This document shows, piece by piece, positions 1 to 8,991 of a stretch of 64,000 nucleotides of DNA; positions within the stretch are counted from its first letter, which is position 1, and every line of letters begins with the position of its first letter. The DNA is taken from the NCBI RefSeq assembly GCF_000218565.1, contig NC_015684.1, positions 248,001 to 312,000 on the forward strand, given 5' to 3'. The position numbers and the translations under genes are program-made. The notes under the pieces were generated by a model. The model was not told the DNA's origin. It saw only the letters and a program-made list of their open reading frames with translations, and did not search any database. Origin of the DNA: Afipia carboxidovorans OM5. GTDB taxonomy: Bacteria; Pseudomonadota; Alphaproteobacteria; Rhizobiales; Xanthobacteraceae.

Positions 1-1782
1 AATGTCGTTGGTCATCGTGTAGCTGTGCACCGGGCGGTAATCGATCGTGGTGTTGGCCTTGGGGTCGATCCACGCCAGCGTGTGCTTCATCCAGTTCTTG
101 TCGTCGCGCTCCGGGAAATCCTCGCGCGCATGCGCGCCGCGGCTCTCGGTGCGGTTGACAGCGGATTCCATCGTCACCACCGCCTGAATGATGAGGTTGT
201 CGAATTCGAGAGTCTCGACGAGATCGGTGTTCCAGATCAGCGAGCGGTCGGTGACGCTGATGTCGGTGAGTCCGCTGTGGACCTTGTGGATCAGGTCCTT
301 GCCCTCGTGCAGCACTTCGCCGGTGCGGAACACCGCGCAGTTGTTCTGCATCACGCGCTGCATGGAATCGCGCAGCTTTGCGGTCGGCGTGCCGCCGGAG
401 GCGTAACGGAAGTGGTCGAGACGGGCGAGGGCCTTCTCGGCGGAATCGGCGGGCAACTCCGGCTGCTTGCCGTTCGGCGTGAGCTTCTCGGCGCAGCGCA
501 GCGCCGCCGAGCGGCCGAACACGACGAGATCGATCAGCGAGTTCGAGCCGAGGCGGTTCGCGCCATGCACGGAGACGCAGGCGGCTTCGCCGACCGCCAT
601 CAGGCCGGGCACCACGGCGTCGTCGTCGCCGCGCTTCTTCACAACCACTTCGCCGTGGAAGTTGGTCGGGATGCCGCCCATGTTGTAGTGCACCGTCGGC
701 AGCACCGGGATCGGTTCGCGGGTGACGTCGACGCCTGCGAAAATGCGCGCCGATTCCGAGATGCCCGGCAACCGGTCGTGCAGCACTGCCGGATCGAGAT
801 GATCGAGGTGCAGGAACATATGGTCCTTGCGCTTGCCGACACCGCGGCCTTCGCGAATCTCGATGGTCATCGCACGCGAGACGACGTCGCGCGAGGCGAG
901 GTCCTTGGCGGAGGGCGCATAGCGCTCCATGAAGCGTTCGCCCTCGGCATTGACGAGATAGCCGCCTTCGCCGCGTGCGCCTTCGGTGATGAGGCAGCCT
1001 GCGGGAAAGATGCCGGTCGGATGGAATTGCACGAACTCCATGTCCTGCAGCGGCAGACCCGCGCGTAGCACCATGCCGCCGCCGTCGCCGGTGCAGGTGT
1101 GTGCCGAGGTGCAGGAGAGATAGGCGCGGCCATAGCCGCCAGTTGCGAGAATGGTGGTCTGGGCGCGGAAACGATGCAGCGTGCCGTCGTCGAGCTTGAG
1201 CGCGATCGCGCCGCGGCAGACGCCCTGATCGTCCATGATGAGATCGATGGCGAAGAACTCGATGAAGAACTCCGCCGAGTGGCGCACCGCCTGGCCATAC
1301 ATCGTATGCAGCATGGCGTGGCCGGTGCGGTCGGCAGCGGCGCAGGTGCGTTGCGCCTGGCCCTTGCCGTAGTCGCGGGTCATGCCGCCGAACGGGCGCT
1401 GGAAGATCTTGCCGTCTTCGGTGCGGGAGAACGGCACGCCCCAATGCTCGAGTTCGTAGACGGCTTCGGGTGCGTTGCGCACCATGTATTCGATGCAGTC
1501 CTGATCGCCGAGCCAGTCCGACCCCTTCACGGTGTCGTACATGTGCCAGCGCCAGTCATCCGGATGCATGTTGCCGAGCGAAGCGGAGATGCCGCCCTGC
1601 GCCGCGACAGTGTGCGAGCGGGTCGGAAACACCTTTGTGATGCAGGCCGTGCGCAAACCCGCTTCCGAGCAGCCGACCACGGCGCGCAAGCCCGCACCGC
1701 CCGCGCCGACCACGACGACATCGTAGGTGTGGTCCTCGATCGGATAGGCGGGCCCTGCCGCAGCCTTGCCGTTGGATGCCAT
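1..1782 (-). CDS. sdhA: Succinate dehydrogenase flavoprotein subunit (3' end beyond window)
   Basis: Catalytic subunit of respiratory complex II, oxidising succinate to fumarate and passing electrons to SdhB and the quinone. The reading frame is open from the ATG at 1782 to base 1 (594 codons); the usual length is about 605-615, so only the last few residues are missing. Visible: FAD-binding GAGGAG near residue 27, the flavinylation histidine in RSHTVAAQGG (about His57), the QFHPTG and GARGEGG active-site segments, and GANRLGSNS near the C-terminus. It lies 3 nt downstream of sdhD and is the third gene of an sdhC-sdhD-sdhA operon; sdhB should lie beyond the left edge. Confidence 0.97.
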   Translation of the reverse strand, partial: MASNGKAAAGPAYPIEDHTYDVVVVGAGGAGLRAVVGCSEAGLRTACITKVFPTRSHTVAAQGGISASLGNMHPDDWRWHMYDTVKGSDWLGDQDCIEYMVRNAPEAVYELEHWGVPFSRTEDGKIFQRPFGGMTRDYGKGQAQRTCAAADRTGHAMLHTMYGQAVRHSAEFFIEFFAIDLIMDDQGVCRGAIALKLDDGTLHRFRAQTTILATGGYGRAYLSCTSAHTCTGDGGGMVLRAGLPLQDMEFVQFHPTGIFPAGCLITEGARGEGGYLVNAEGERFMERYAPSAKDLASRDVVSRAMTIEIREGRGVGKRKDHMFLHLDHLDPAVLHDRLPGISESARIFAGVDVTREPIPVLPTVHYNMGGIPTNFHGEVVVKKRGDDDAVVPGLMAVGEAACVSVHGANRLGSNSLIDLVVFGRSAALRCAEKLTPNGKQPELPADSAEKALARLDHFRYASGGTPTAKLRDSMQRVMQNNCAVFRTGEVLHEGKDLIHKVHSGLTDISVTDRSLIWNTDLVETLEFDNLIIQAVVTMESAVNRTESRGAHAREDFPERDDKNWMKHTLAWIDPKANTTIDYRPVHSYTMTNDI

Positions 1783-1785
1783 CGC

Positions 1786-2190
1786 TTAACTCCCGACCGA
1801 CAGCTTGAAGATCGCGTAGATCGAGGCGAGCCCGACAGCGAACGAGAAGAAATTATTGGCGAGGATCGCGGAGATCTTGGCCGCTTCGCTGTGCACGTAA
1901 TCCTCGATCACGACCTGCACGCCGATCTTCATGTGCACGCAGCCGGCGATGATGAAGAGCGTGAGGAGGATGGCGACGACAGGTGAGCCGAGAAGCGCCT
2001 GCGCCGAGGCCTGATCGCGCCCGACCAGCATGATGACGATCACCGCGACCGGGATCATCAGCAGCGCCATCGCAACCGCGGTGAGGCGCTGGCGGAAGAA
2101 ATCGGAGGTGCCGCCATGAGCCGCGCCGAGGCGGCGCACATTGGCGAGCGGCGTGCGCATCGAAACGTTTTTGTCGGTGCGGGAACTCAT
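1786..2190 (-). CDS. sdhD: Succinate dehydrogenase membrane anchor subunit
   Basis: Membrane anchor of complex II, 134 residues with three hydrophobic helices; it helps bind haem b and ubiquinone. The segment HMKIGVQVVIEDYVH near residues 90-105 is the family signature carrying the haem-ligand histidine. The ATG at 2190 (MSSRTDK) is preferred over an in-frame upstream start at 2223 because it gives the usual length and overlaps the sdhC stop by 4 nt (ATGA), as expected for translational coupling. sdhA follows after 3 nt. Confidence 0.93.
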   Translation of the reverse strand: MSSRTDKNVSMRTPLANVRRLGAAHGGTSDFFRQRLTAVAMALLMIPVAVIVIMLVGRDQASAQALLGSPVVAILLTLFIIAGCVHMKIGVQVVIEDYVHSEAAKISAILANNFFSFAVGLASIYAIFKLSVGS

Positions 2191-2588
2191 CGGCCGGCTC
2201 CGAAGTAACAGGCGATCGCCCATACGGCGATGGTGGCGAGCACGCCGCCGATGAGAGCGCCGCGGGTCATGCCCTCACGCGGGCCGGGCGCATAGCCGTG
2301 GCCGGTGTCCCAGACGAGATAGCGAAGCCCGCTCAGCGCATGATGCATCAGTGACCAGGTGAACCCGAAGATAGCGATGCGGCCGATCCAGCTCGTCGCG
2401 AAGGCCTCGAAGCAGGCATAGGCCGCCGGGCTCGAGGCGGTGGCGATCAGCCCCCATGCCATCAGCAGCGTGCCGCCATAGAGCGCGATCCCCGTGGCGC
2501 GGTGGATGAGCGACATCGCCATCGTCAGCGTCCACCGATAGGTCAGGAAGGGCGAAAGCGGACGGTCAGTCTGTGGAGCCATCGGCAA
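2187..2588 (-). CDS. sdhC: Succinate dehydrogenase cytochrome b556 subunit
   Basis: First gene of the sdh operon; 133 residues with three transmembrane helices. The SdhC signatures are clear: SLIHRATGIALY in helix 1 (quinone/haem region) and HHALSGLRYLVWD around helix 2-3, whose histidine is the expected haem b ligand. Start is MPMAPQ at 2588 or the internal ATG at 2582; the sequence does not decide. The gene is preceded by a 507-nt non-coding region that must hold its promoter. Confidence 0.93.
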   Translation of the reverse strand: MPMAPQTDRPLSPFLTYRWTLTMAMSLIHRATGIALYGGTLLMAWGLIATASSPAAYACFEAFATSWIGRIAIFGFTWSLMHHALSGLRYLVWDTGHGYAPGPREGMTRGALIGGVLATIAVWAIACYFGAGR

Positions 2589-3095
2589 TTTTTCGACACT
2601 TGCAGCGAAGGATGTTCTTCGCGTCCGGGGTTAGAGAATTTCTATTTACGAAGAGCAAAGAATGAGCGCAACGCGAAACTAGTATAATGTGAAATTCTAA
2701 TTCAGAACTTAAGAGTGCCTATTTTCTATGTATTTCATATGCCAGCGTCGATTTTCAGGCGTTAGAAATGATATTTGATTCATATCATAGCGGACGCCGT
2801 TCGGTTTGTACTTCGCCAGCGCGAAATACGGTGTTTTAGGTCGGTGAGGCGGCATTTCCGGCTGCACGATGAGTCGCTTCCGGGAAAACATCCCGCACAA
2901 GGGAAGGTGATTGGTGAGATGCACCTGCGCTTTCTACAACCCAAAGCATATTGCTGCGCGGCGAGCGCAGAGCTGCCCTGCCAACAAGGTCCGCGCGAAT
3001 TCGCTGCGGCCCGGAAGGCAGGCGTGGCATTTTAGCGTAAGCGTGTCCGATCAGACTCGGCGCGAATCGCGAGTCGGAGATCGGGGGACGAGAAT
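2589..3095. other. Intergenic region between divergent sdhC and TSUP genes
   Basis: No convincing gene. Bases about 2640-2800 are clearly more AT-rich than the surroundings, including a TATAAT hexamer at 2683-2688 and an inverted repeat ATGATAT (2768-2774) / ATATCAT (2782-2788) with a 7-nt spacer that could be an operator. Short open frames on both strands here lack ribosome binding sites or recognisable proteins. Promoters for sdhC leftward and the exporter rightward are presumably here. Confidence 0.5.
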
Positions 3096-3950
3096 ATGGC
3101 GGCGTTGAATATGGGCGAGCTCATTGAGCTCGTGGCGCTCCTTTTGCTCGTCGGCGCGATCGCGGGATTCTTTGCCGGCTTGTTCGGCATCGGCGGCGGT
3201 GCCGTTCTGGTGCCGGTGCTGTACGAATGCTTTCGTGTCGCCGGCGTGCCGCTCGAGGCGCGCATGCCGCTCTGCATCGGCACATCGCTTGCGATCATCA
3301 TTCCGACCGCGATCCGATCCTATCGCTCACATCTGGCGCGCGGCAGCGTCGATCGTGAGGTGCTGCGGCGATGGGCGATTCCCATTCTTGTGGGCGTGAT
3401 CGGTGGCTCGCTGATTGCGCGCTACGCCCCCGAGCGCGTGTTCAAGTATGTGTTCGTCGTCGTCGCCTGGTCGGCTGCGGCACGCCTGCTGTTCGGCAAG
3501 GACACCTGGCGATTCGGCAATGACCTGCCGAAGAATCCGCTGATGGCGATCTACGGCTTCATTGTCGGGCTGCTCTCGACGCTGATGGGAATCGGCGGCG
3601 GGGTGTTCTCGAATCTTCTGATGACGTTCTACGGCCGGCCGATCCATCAATCGATTGCGACTTCGGCGGGGCTTGCCGTGTTGATCTCGCTGCCCGGCGC
3701 GATCGGCTACGTCTATGCCGGCTGGCCGGTGCATGAGCGCTTTCCGGATGTGCTCGCGCTGCAAATGCCGTTCGCGCTCGGCTATGTATCAGTAATCGGC
3801 GCGCTGTTGGTGATACCGGCAAGCCTTCTGGTGGCGCCGTTCGGCGTGCGTGTTGCGCATGCGATGTCGAAGCGTGCGCTGGAAATCTCGTTCGCAATCT
3901 ATCTGCTGACGATGGGTGCCCGCTTCGTGGTCGCCCTCGTCTATGCGTGA
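3096..3950 (+). CDS. TSUP-family (TauE/SafE) membrane transporter
   Basis: Integral membrane protein of 284 residues with about eight hydrophobic helices in two related halves, each opening with a glycine-rich motif (GFFAGLFGIGGG near residue 25 and LLSTLMGIGGG near residue 160). This internal duplication is diagnostic of the TSUP/TauE-SafE family (DUF81), which exports sulfite, sulfoacetate or other organic anions. The substrate cannot be read from sequence. ATG at 3096 has GGGGGA upstream. It stands alone between sdh and matB, convergent with matB. Confidence 0.88.
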   Translation: MAALNMGELIELVALLLLVGAIAGFFAGLFGIGGGAVLVPVLYECFRVAGVPLEARMPLCIGTSLAIIIPTAIRSYRSHLARGSVDREVLRRWAIPILVGVIGGSLIARYAPERVFKYVFVVVAWSAAARLLFGKDTWRFGNDLPKNPLMAIYGFIVGLLSTLMGIGGGVFSNLLMTFYGRPIHQSIATSAGLAVLISLPGAIGYVYAGWPVHERFPDVLALQMPFALGYVSVIGALLVIPASLLVAPFGVRVAHAMSKRALEISFAIYLLTMGARFVVALVYA

Positions 3951-3983
3951 ACGCCACTGCGTAACGGCGGCCGGTGAGCGAGG

Positions 3984-5531
3984 CTATTTCGCGCCGGTGT
4001 AGAGCGTGGCGTAGGTGTCGCGCAGAATGTTCTTCTGCACCTTGCCCATGGTGTTGCGCGGCAGTTCATTGATGAACAGCACGCGCTTCGGCAGCTTGAA
4101 CTTCGCAAGCCGCCCGTCGAGCGCGTGCAGGATGGCGGCTTCGTCGAGCTTCGCCGTCTTGTCCGGCACCACGACGGCGGTCACGCCTTCGCCGAAATCG
4201 GCATGCGGCACGCCGATCACCGCGCTTTCGACAACGCCGGGAATGGCGTCGATCTCGCTCTCGATCTCTTTCGGATAGACGTTGAAGCCGCCCGAAATGA
4301 CGAGGTCCTTGCCGCGGCCGATGATGTGAACGTAGCCGCGCGGATCGATCTTGCCGAGGTCGCCGGTGATGAAGAAGCCATCCTCGCGGAATTCGGTCTT
4401 GGTTTTCTCCGGCATCCGCCAGTAGCCCTTGAACACGTTCGGGCCTTTGACTTCCAGCATGCCGATCTCGTCGCGGGCGAGTTCGCGTCCGGTCTCGGGG
4501 TCGGTCACGCGCATGGTGACACCGGGCAACGGGAAGCCGACCGCGCCGGGCACGCGATCGCCATCGTAGGGGTTCGACGTGCTCATGTTGGTTTCGGTCA
4601 TGCCGTAACGCTCGAGCACGGCGTGGCCGGTACGGGCCGACCACTCACGATGCGTCTCGGCGAGAAGCGGCGCGGAGCCGGAAATGAACAGCCGCATGTG
4701 CGAGGCCGCTTCTTTCGTCAGTCGCGGGTTCTGCAGCAGCCGGACGTAGAAAGTCGGCACGCCCATCAGCACGGTCGAACGCGGCATCAGATCGATGATG
4801 CGGTCGGTGTCGAGCTTCTTCAGGAAGATCATCGTGGCGCCGGAGAACAGGCAGACGTTGATCGCCACGAACAGCCCGTGGGTGTGATAGATCGGCAGCG
4901 CGTGGATCAGCACATCCTTGTCGGTGAAGTGCCAGATCTCGACCAGCGACAGCGAGTTGGACGCGAGGTTGTCGTGGGTCAGCATCGCGCCCTTCGAGCG
5001 ACCGGTGGTGCCCGAGGTATAGAGGATCGCGGCGAGATCCGAGCCCTCGCGCTGGACGGTTGTGAAACTGTCGGCGCTTTTGGTGGCGCCGTCTGCGAGC
5101 GAACCGCGGCCTTCGCTGTCGAGCGTCTCGACGCGCGCACCGATCGGCTGCGCGATCTTGGCGATGCCTTCCGCCTTGGACGGGTCGCAGACGATCAGCG
5201 CCGGTTCGGCGTCGCCGAAAAAGTAGTCGAGCTCGTTGAGCGTGTAGGCGGTGTTGAGCGGGAGGAAGATCGCGCCCGCGCGCACGGTCGCGAGATAGAG
5301 CATCACCGCGGCGGTTGATTTCTCCACCTGTACCGCGACACGATCGCCGGTCTTGACGCCGCAGGCCGTGAGATAATTCGCATAGCGCGCCGCCTGCGCG
5401 TCGAGTTCGCGATAGCTGATCGGCGTGCCGCCATCGGGCTCGATCGCCGTCTTGAGCGGCTCCTTCATATCGTTGAACAGGCGGGCGTAGAGATTGGCGT
5501 TGGCGGGCGTTGGCTTGGCGGGCGTTGTCAT
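3984..5531 (-). CDS. matB: Malonyl-CoA synthetase (acyl-CoA ligase)
   Basis: AMP-forming ligase converting malonate, ATP and CoA to malonyl-CoA. Adenylation motifs in order: ILYTSGTTGRSKGAM (P-loop), ALPIYHTHGLF, LERYGMTET, GDLGKID and GRGKDLVISGG, and the C-terminal PRNTMGKVQKN with the catalytic lysine. The protein is closely similar along its length to the characterised Rhodopseudomonas palustris MatB as I recall it (for example NTAYTLNELDYF and SGSAPLLAETHREWS). Starts at 5594 and 5546 are also open; the ATG at 5531 gives about 515 residues, nearest the family length, but no ribosome site decides it. No malonate transporter or decarboxylase is adjacent; an MFS gene lies upstream. Confidence 0.9.
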   Translation of the reverse strand: MTTPAKPTPANANLYARLFNDMKEPLKTAIEPDGGTPISYRELDAQAARYANYLTACGVKTGDRVAVQVEKSTAAVMLYLATVRAGAIFLPLNTAYTLNELDYFFGDAEPALIVCDPSKAEGIAKIAQPIGARVETLDSEGRGSLADGATKSADSFTTVQREGSDLAAILYTSGTTGRSKGAMLTHDNLASNSLSLVEIWHFTDKDVLIHALPIYHTHGLFVAINVCLFSGATMIFLKKLDTDRIIDLMPRSTVLMGVPTFYVRLLQNPRLTKEAASHMRLFISGSAPLLAETHREWSARTGHAVLERYGMTETNMSTSNPYDGDRVPGAVGFPLPGVTMRVTDPETGRELARDEIGMLEVKGPNVFKGYWRMPEKTKTEFREDGFFITGDLGKIDPRGYVHIIGRGKDLVISGGFNVYPKEIESEIDAIPGVVESAVIGVPHADFGEGVTAVVVPDKTAKLDEAAILHALDGRLAKFKLPKRVLFINELPRNTMGKVQKNILRDTYATLYTGAK

Positions 5532-5632
5532 GGGCTGATCCAGCATCAAAGGTGTTTTGGCTTTACCAAAGCCGCGCCGCACAATGCAATTCATACGAAG
5601 GCGGAGGCAGCGCGGCGGCGGCTATTCAGGCA

Positions 5633-6844
5633 TCATGGGTGCTTTCCGGGAGCAGAGTGGCTGCGGCTGAAGGGAAGCGCGCGCTGGAACAGGCTCACCA
5701 GCGCACCGAGGGCGAGCGCACCGGCCGAGACCGCAAGCGCTGCGGACAGCGTGCCGGTCAAGTCCGTGATCGCGCCGGTGATGATCGGGCCGAGAATCTG
5801 CCCGATGCTGAAGATGATGGTGATGATCGCAATCACCCGCGGCCACGCCGGCTCGGGATAATTGAAGCGTGCAAAGGCGGTGGTCGCAATCGTGGTGGCA
5901 AGAAAGCCGTTGCCGAATACGAGCGCTGACAGCGCATAGATGATTGGCGAGGAGCCTGCGAGCGGCAGCGCCGCGCCGATCGCGGTGAGGCCGATCATCA
6001 GCGCCATGGCGACACCGCTGCGTCCGCGCGCCATCAATCCGCGCCAGATCCATGGCGCGCTGATGCCGCCAAGGCCGATCAGGCACCAGAACGCGCTTTG
6101 CGCTGCCGCACCGCCGCCATCGTCGCGGATATAGGCGATCATGAAGGTGAGATAGGCGATGTAGCCTGCGCCGTAGAGGAAGTAGCCGGCGAGATAGGGC
6201 ACGATCGGCCACACCGAGGATTCCTGCCCGCTTGTGCCGACGCTGACCGGATGCAGCTTGATGCGCACGAGCGGCACCGCGAGCACCGTGGAGATCGCTG
6301 TCAGCACCAGCCACACGATCCACCACGAGCCTTGGCCTAGCCCCTGCAGGATGAATGGCGAGATCGAACCGGAGATGATGAGCCCCATCGCCGGGCCGTT
6401 GTAGAACAGCCCGATTAGCAGCGCGGCGCGCATCGGATGCATCTGCGCGATCGAGGCGGCGAGCGCGCTGCCGCAGACCAGCGCGAATGCGCCGCCGACG
6501 CCCGACAGCACCCGCGCGAACCCGAACGGAATCGGCGCGCCCGAGATCGAACTCAGGACCAGCGAGGCGAGGCACATCGCCAGACCGAGATGGACGGCCC
6601 GCAGCAGCCCGATCCGCTTTGCGAGTGGGGCCGCGAGCAGCGCGCCCGCGAGATAGCCGGCGGCGTTGATGGTGTTCATCGCGCCAGCCGTGGCGTACGA
6701 CCAGTCAAGCGAGTCGCGCATATCAGGCAGAACCAGCGAGTAGGCGAAACGGCAGATTCCGAGCCCGACCGCGGGGCCGATGGCGAGCGTCAGAATGGCA
6801 AAAGCGGGCCGCCGGTCGGCGATGGTGGGGGCGGATTGGGGCAT
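5633..6844 (-). CDS. MFS transporter, YbfB/YjiJ type
   Basis: A 403-residue protein with about twelve hydrophobic helices. FAILTLAIGPAVGLGICRFAYSLVLPDM at the N-terminus and the YATAGAMNTINAAGYL segment match the YbfB/YjiJ branch of the major facilitator superfamily, whose substrates are mostly unknown. It is upstream of matB on the same strand, about 100 nt before the matB start, so it might be co-transcribed and import an organic acid, but that is inference from position only. It is divergent from leuB. Confidence 0.8.
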   Translation of the reverse strand: MPQSAPTIADRRPAFAILTLAIGPAVGLGICRFAYSLVLPDMRDSLDWSYATAGAMNTINAAGYLAGALLAAPLAKRIGLLRAVHLGLAMCLASLVLSSISGAPIPFGFARVLSGVGGAFALVCGSALAASIAQMHPMRAALLIGLFYNGPAMGLIISGSISPFILQGLGQGSWWIVWLVLTAISTVLAVPLVRIKLHPVSVGTSGQESSVWPIVPYLAGYFLYGAGYIAYLTFMIAYIRDDGGGAAAQSAFWCLIGLGGISAPWIWRGLMARGRSGVAMALMIGLTAIGAALPLAGSSPIIYALSALVFGNGFLATTIATTAFARFNYPEPAWPRVIAIITIIFSIGQILGPIITGAITDLTGTLSAALAVSAGALALGALVSLFQRALPFSRSHSAPGKHP

Positions 6845-6971
6845 GTAAACCGTTCAGGGAGCCCTGCGAATACGGGCGTTCGGGCGATGCGGCTTGCAAA
6901 AGGCGGGCAGGGATTTTAGCAAGGCCGCACGCCTCACATAGACCGCCAACCAGCGACAGGACAATTCTACT

Positions 6972-8084
6972 ATGACACCGCAGAAATTATTGCTTCTCCC
7001 CGGCGACGGCATCGGCCCCGAGGTGATGGGAGAGGTCCAGCGCCTGATCGACTGGCTGAACGCGCAGGGGCTGACGCAGTTCGAGACCGAGACCGGTCTC
7101 GTCGGCGGTTGTGCCTACGATGCCGACAAGGTTGCGATCACCGATGCCACGGTCGCGAAGGCGAAGGCTGCCGATGCGATCCTGCTCGGTGCGGTCGGCG
7201 GCCCGAAATGGGACCCGGTGCCGTTCGACGTGCGCCCTGAGGCGGGCCTGCTGCGTCTGCGCAAGGATCTTGAACTGTTCGCCAATCTGCGCCCGGCGAT
7301 CTGCTATCCGGCGTTGGCCGAGGCCTCGAGCCTGAAGCGGGAGATCATCGAGGGCCTCGATATCGTCATCGTGCGCGAGCTCACCGGCGGCGTTTATTTC
7401 GGCGAGCCGAAGGAAATCACCGATCTTGGCAACGGCCAGAAGCGCGCCGTCGATACCCAGGTCTACGAGACCTATGAGATCGAGCGCATCGCCCGTGTCG
7501 CCTTCGAGTTGGCCCGCAAGCGCGGCAACAAGGTGACCTCGATGGAGAAGCGCAACGTCATGAAGAGCGGCGTGCTTTGGAACGAGGTCGTCACCCGTGT
7601 TCACGCCAACGAATACAAGGACGTGAAGCTCGAGCACCAGCTCGCCGATTCCGGCGGCATGCAGCTCGTGCGCAACCCCAAGCAGTTCGACGTCATCGTC
7701 ACCGATAACCTGTTCGGCGACGTGCTGTCCGATATCGCCGCGATGCTGACCGGCTCGCTCGGCATGCTGCCGTCCGCTTCGCTCGGTGCGGCGGATGCCA
7801 AGACCGGCAAGCGCAAGGCACTCTACGAGCCCGTGCATGGCTCCGCGCCGGATATCGCCGGCAAGGGCCTCGCCAACCCGGTGGCGATGCTCGCCTCGTT
7901 CGCGATGGCGCTGCGCTACTCGTTCGACATGGGCAAGCTCGCCGACACCATCGAGAAGGCGATCGCCAACGTCCTCGACAAAGGCGTCCGCACCGGCGAC
8001 ATCGCACCTGCCGGCACCAAGAGCGTCTCGACCTCGCAGATGGGCGAGGCGGTGCTCAAGGAAGTGCAGGCGCTGCACGGCTGA
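6972..8084 (+). CDS. leuB: 3-isopropylmalate dehydrogenase
   Basis: Third step of leucine synthesis: NAD-dependent oxidative decarboxylation of 3-isopropylmalate. 370 residues, the usual bacterial length. Visible: LLPGDGIGPEV at the N-terminus, RPEAGLLRLRKDLELFANLRP (substrate-binding arginines), the REL-TGGVYFG segment, SMEKRNVMKSG with catalytic lysine region, and VTDNLFGDVLSD with metal-binding aspartates. ATG 6972 follows AGGACA. The other leu genes (leuD, leuC) are 4-8 kb away on the opposite strand, so leucine genes are clustered but not in one operon. Confidence 0.96.
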   Translation: MTPQKLLLLPGDGIGPEVMGEVQRLIDWLNAQGLTQFETETGLVGGCAYDADKVAITDATVAKAKAADAILLGAVGGPKWDPVPFDVRPEAGLLRLRKDLELFANLRPAICYPALAEASSLKREIIEGLDIVIVRELTGGVYFGEPKEITDLGNGQKRAVDTQVYETYEIERIARVAFELARKRGNKVTSMEKRNVMKSGVLWNEVVTRVHANEYKDVKLEHQLADSGGMQLVRNPKQFDVIVTDNLFGDVLSDIAAMLTGSLGMLPSASLGAADAKTGKRKALYEPVHGSAPDIAGKGLANPVAMLASFAMALRYSFDMGKLADTIEKAIANVLDKGVRTGDIAPAGTKSVSTSQMGEAVLKEVQALHG

Positions 8085-8137
8085 TCGCCGGACGCGCTGT
8101 TAGAGTGAGAGTTTTGGTTTAGATGGAATCATCCACT

Positions 8138-8232
8138 CGTCATGCCCGGCTTTATGCCGGGCATCCACGTCTTAGAGATTTCGATTTCAGAGAAGAAAGA
8201 CGTGGATGGCCGGGACAAGCCCGGCCATGACG
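8138..8232. repeat. Palindromic intergenic repeat (CGTCATGCCCGG type)
   Basis: Two nested inverted repeats: outer arms CGTCATGCCCGGC / GCCCGGCCATGACG and inner arms ATCCACGTCTT / AAGACGTGGAT. This pattern (with an internal ATGCCCGGC...GCCGGGCAT hairpin) is a common interspersed extragenic palindrome in Bradyrhizobium relatives. It sits just after leuB, ahead of the terminator at 8255. Confidence 0.8.
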
Positions 8233-8254
8233 GGCAGTCTATTTCCGTCAAAAC

Positions 8255-8285
8255 AAAAAATGCCCGGCGCGAGCCGGGCATTTTT
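8255..8285. terminator. Bidirectional rho-independent terminator
   Basis: AAAAAATGCCCGGC and GCCGGGCATTTTT form a GC-rich hairpin flanked by A and T runs, so it can end transcripts from leuB (+) and from the convergent exported-protein gene (-). Confidence 0.85.
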
Positions 8286-8327
8286 GCTGAATAAGACTGT
8301 TCGGGGCGGCCGCAGGCCGCCGCAAAA

Positions 8328-8696
8328 TCAGTAGAGCGGGAACGGCATCGGATAGCCGCCGAGATCGTAATTGTCGGAGAGCGGGTTGCGGCCGACATTG
8401 GTCCGGTCGATCGAGCGGCCGAAATGGTAGCCGGGCGCCAGCGCGTAGTCGTTGAACTTGCGGTCGCCGGGCAGCACTTCGGTGCCGCCATCGAGCCAGG
8501 AGCGGCGGCTGATGTAAACGCGGGTGCGCGGGCCGGCCTGGTAGGAATAATTGGCGCCACGGCCATCACGGTACACGGTGTCGCTCCGCTTCTTCGGCGC
8601 GGCCTCGGCCGCGACCACGCTGAAGCTCAGTGCGGCTGCGGTTGCCGCCGCCAGCGCGACCGCCATGGCGTTGGTGCGCAACATTTTCAAAACCAT
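8328..8696 (-). CDS. Small exported protein of unknown function
   Basis: 122 residues with an N-terminal signal peptide (hydrophobic AMAVALAAATAAALSFSVVA, cleavage probably after AEA). The mature part is rich in Arg, Tyr, Gly and Pro (SRRSWLDGGTEVLPGDRKF, ending PMPFPLY) and has no domain I recognise. ATG 8696 is preceded by GAGGG at good spacing. It is probably a periplasmic protein conserved in the family; no function can be assigned. Confidence 0.7.
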   Translation of the reverse strand: MVLKMLRTNAMAVALAAATAAALSFSVVAAEAAPKKRSDTVYRDGRGANYSYQAGPRTRVYISRRSWLDGGTEVLPGDRKFNDYALAPGYHFGRSIDRTNVGRNPLSDNYDLGGYPMPFPLY

Positions 8697-8991
8697 CGTG
8701 CCCTCGTGATTCCAGATTTGGAGGACAATTTACCTGTTCCGGGGTCGCCGCCACAAGGTGAATTGGGCCACAGTCGGAGTAATAACGGCCCCGCCTCGGA
8801 AAATGTTTCAGGGGCGGGCGGTTGGCCGCCGGATACCTATATCGGGTGGGCCGGGCCCGGCCGGGCGTTCTGCGGGGCCGGGAAAGGCCCAAAGGGCGCT
8901 TGGCGTTGTCTTGATGGTATTTTTCGCCTAGAAGCGCGGCGTCTTCCTTCTGTCGCGCCTCGGGCGCGGAAGCACTGTTTTGGAGAGTGAA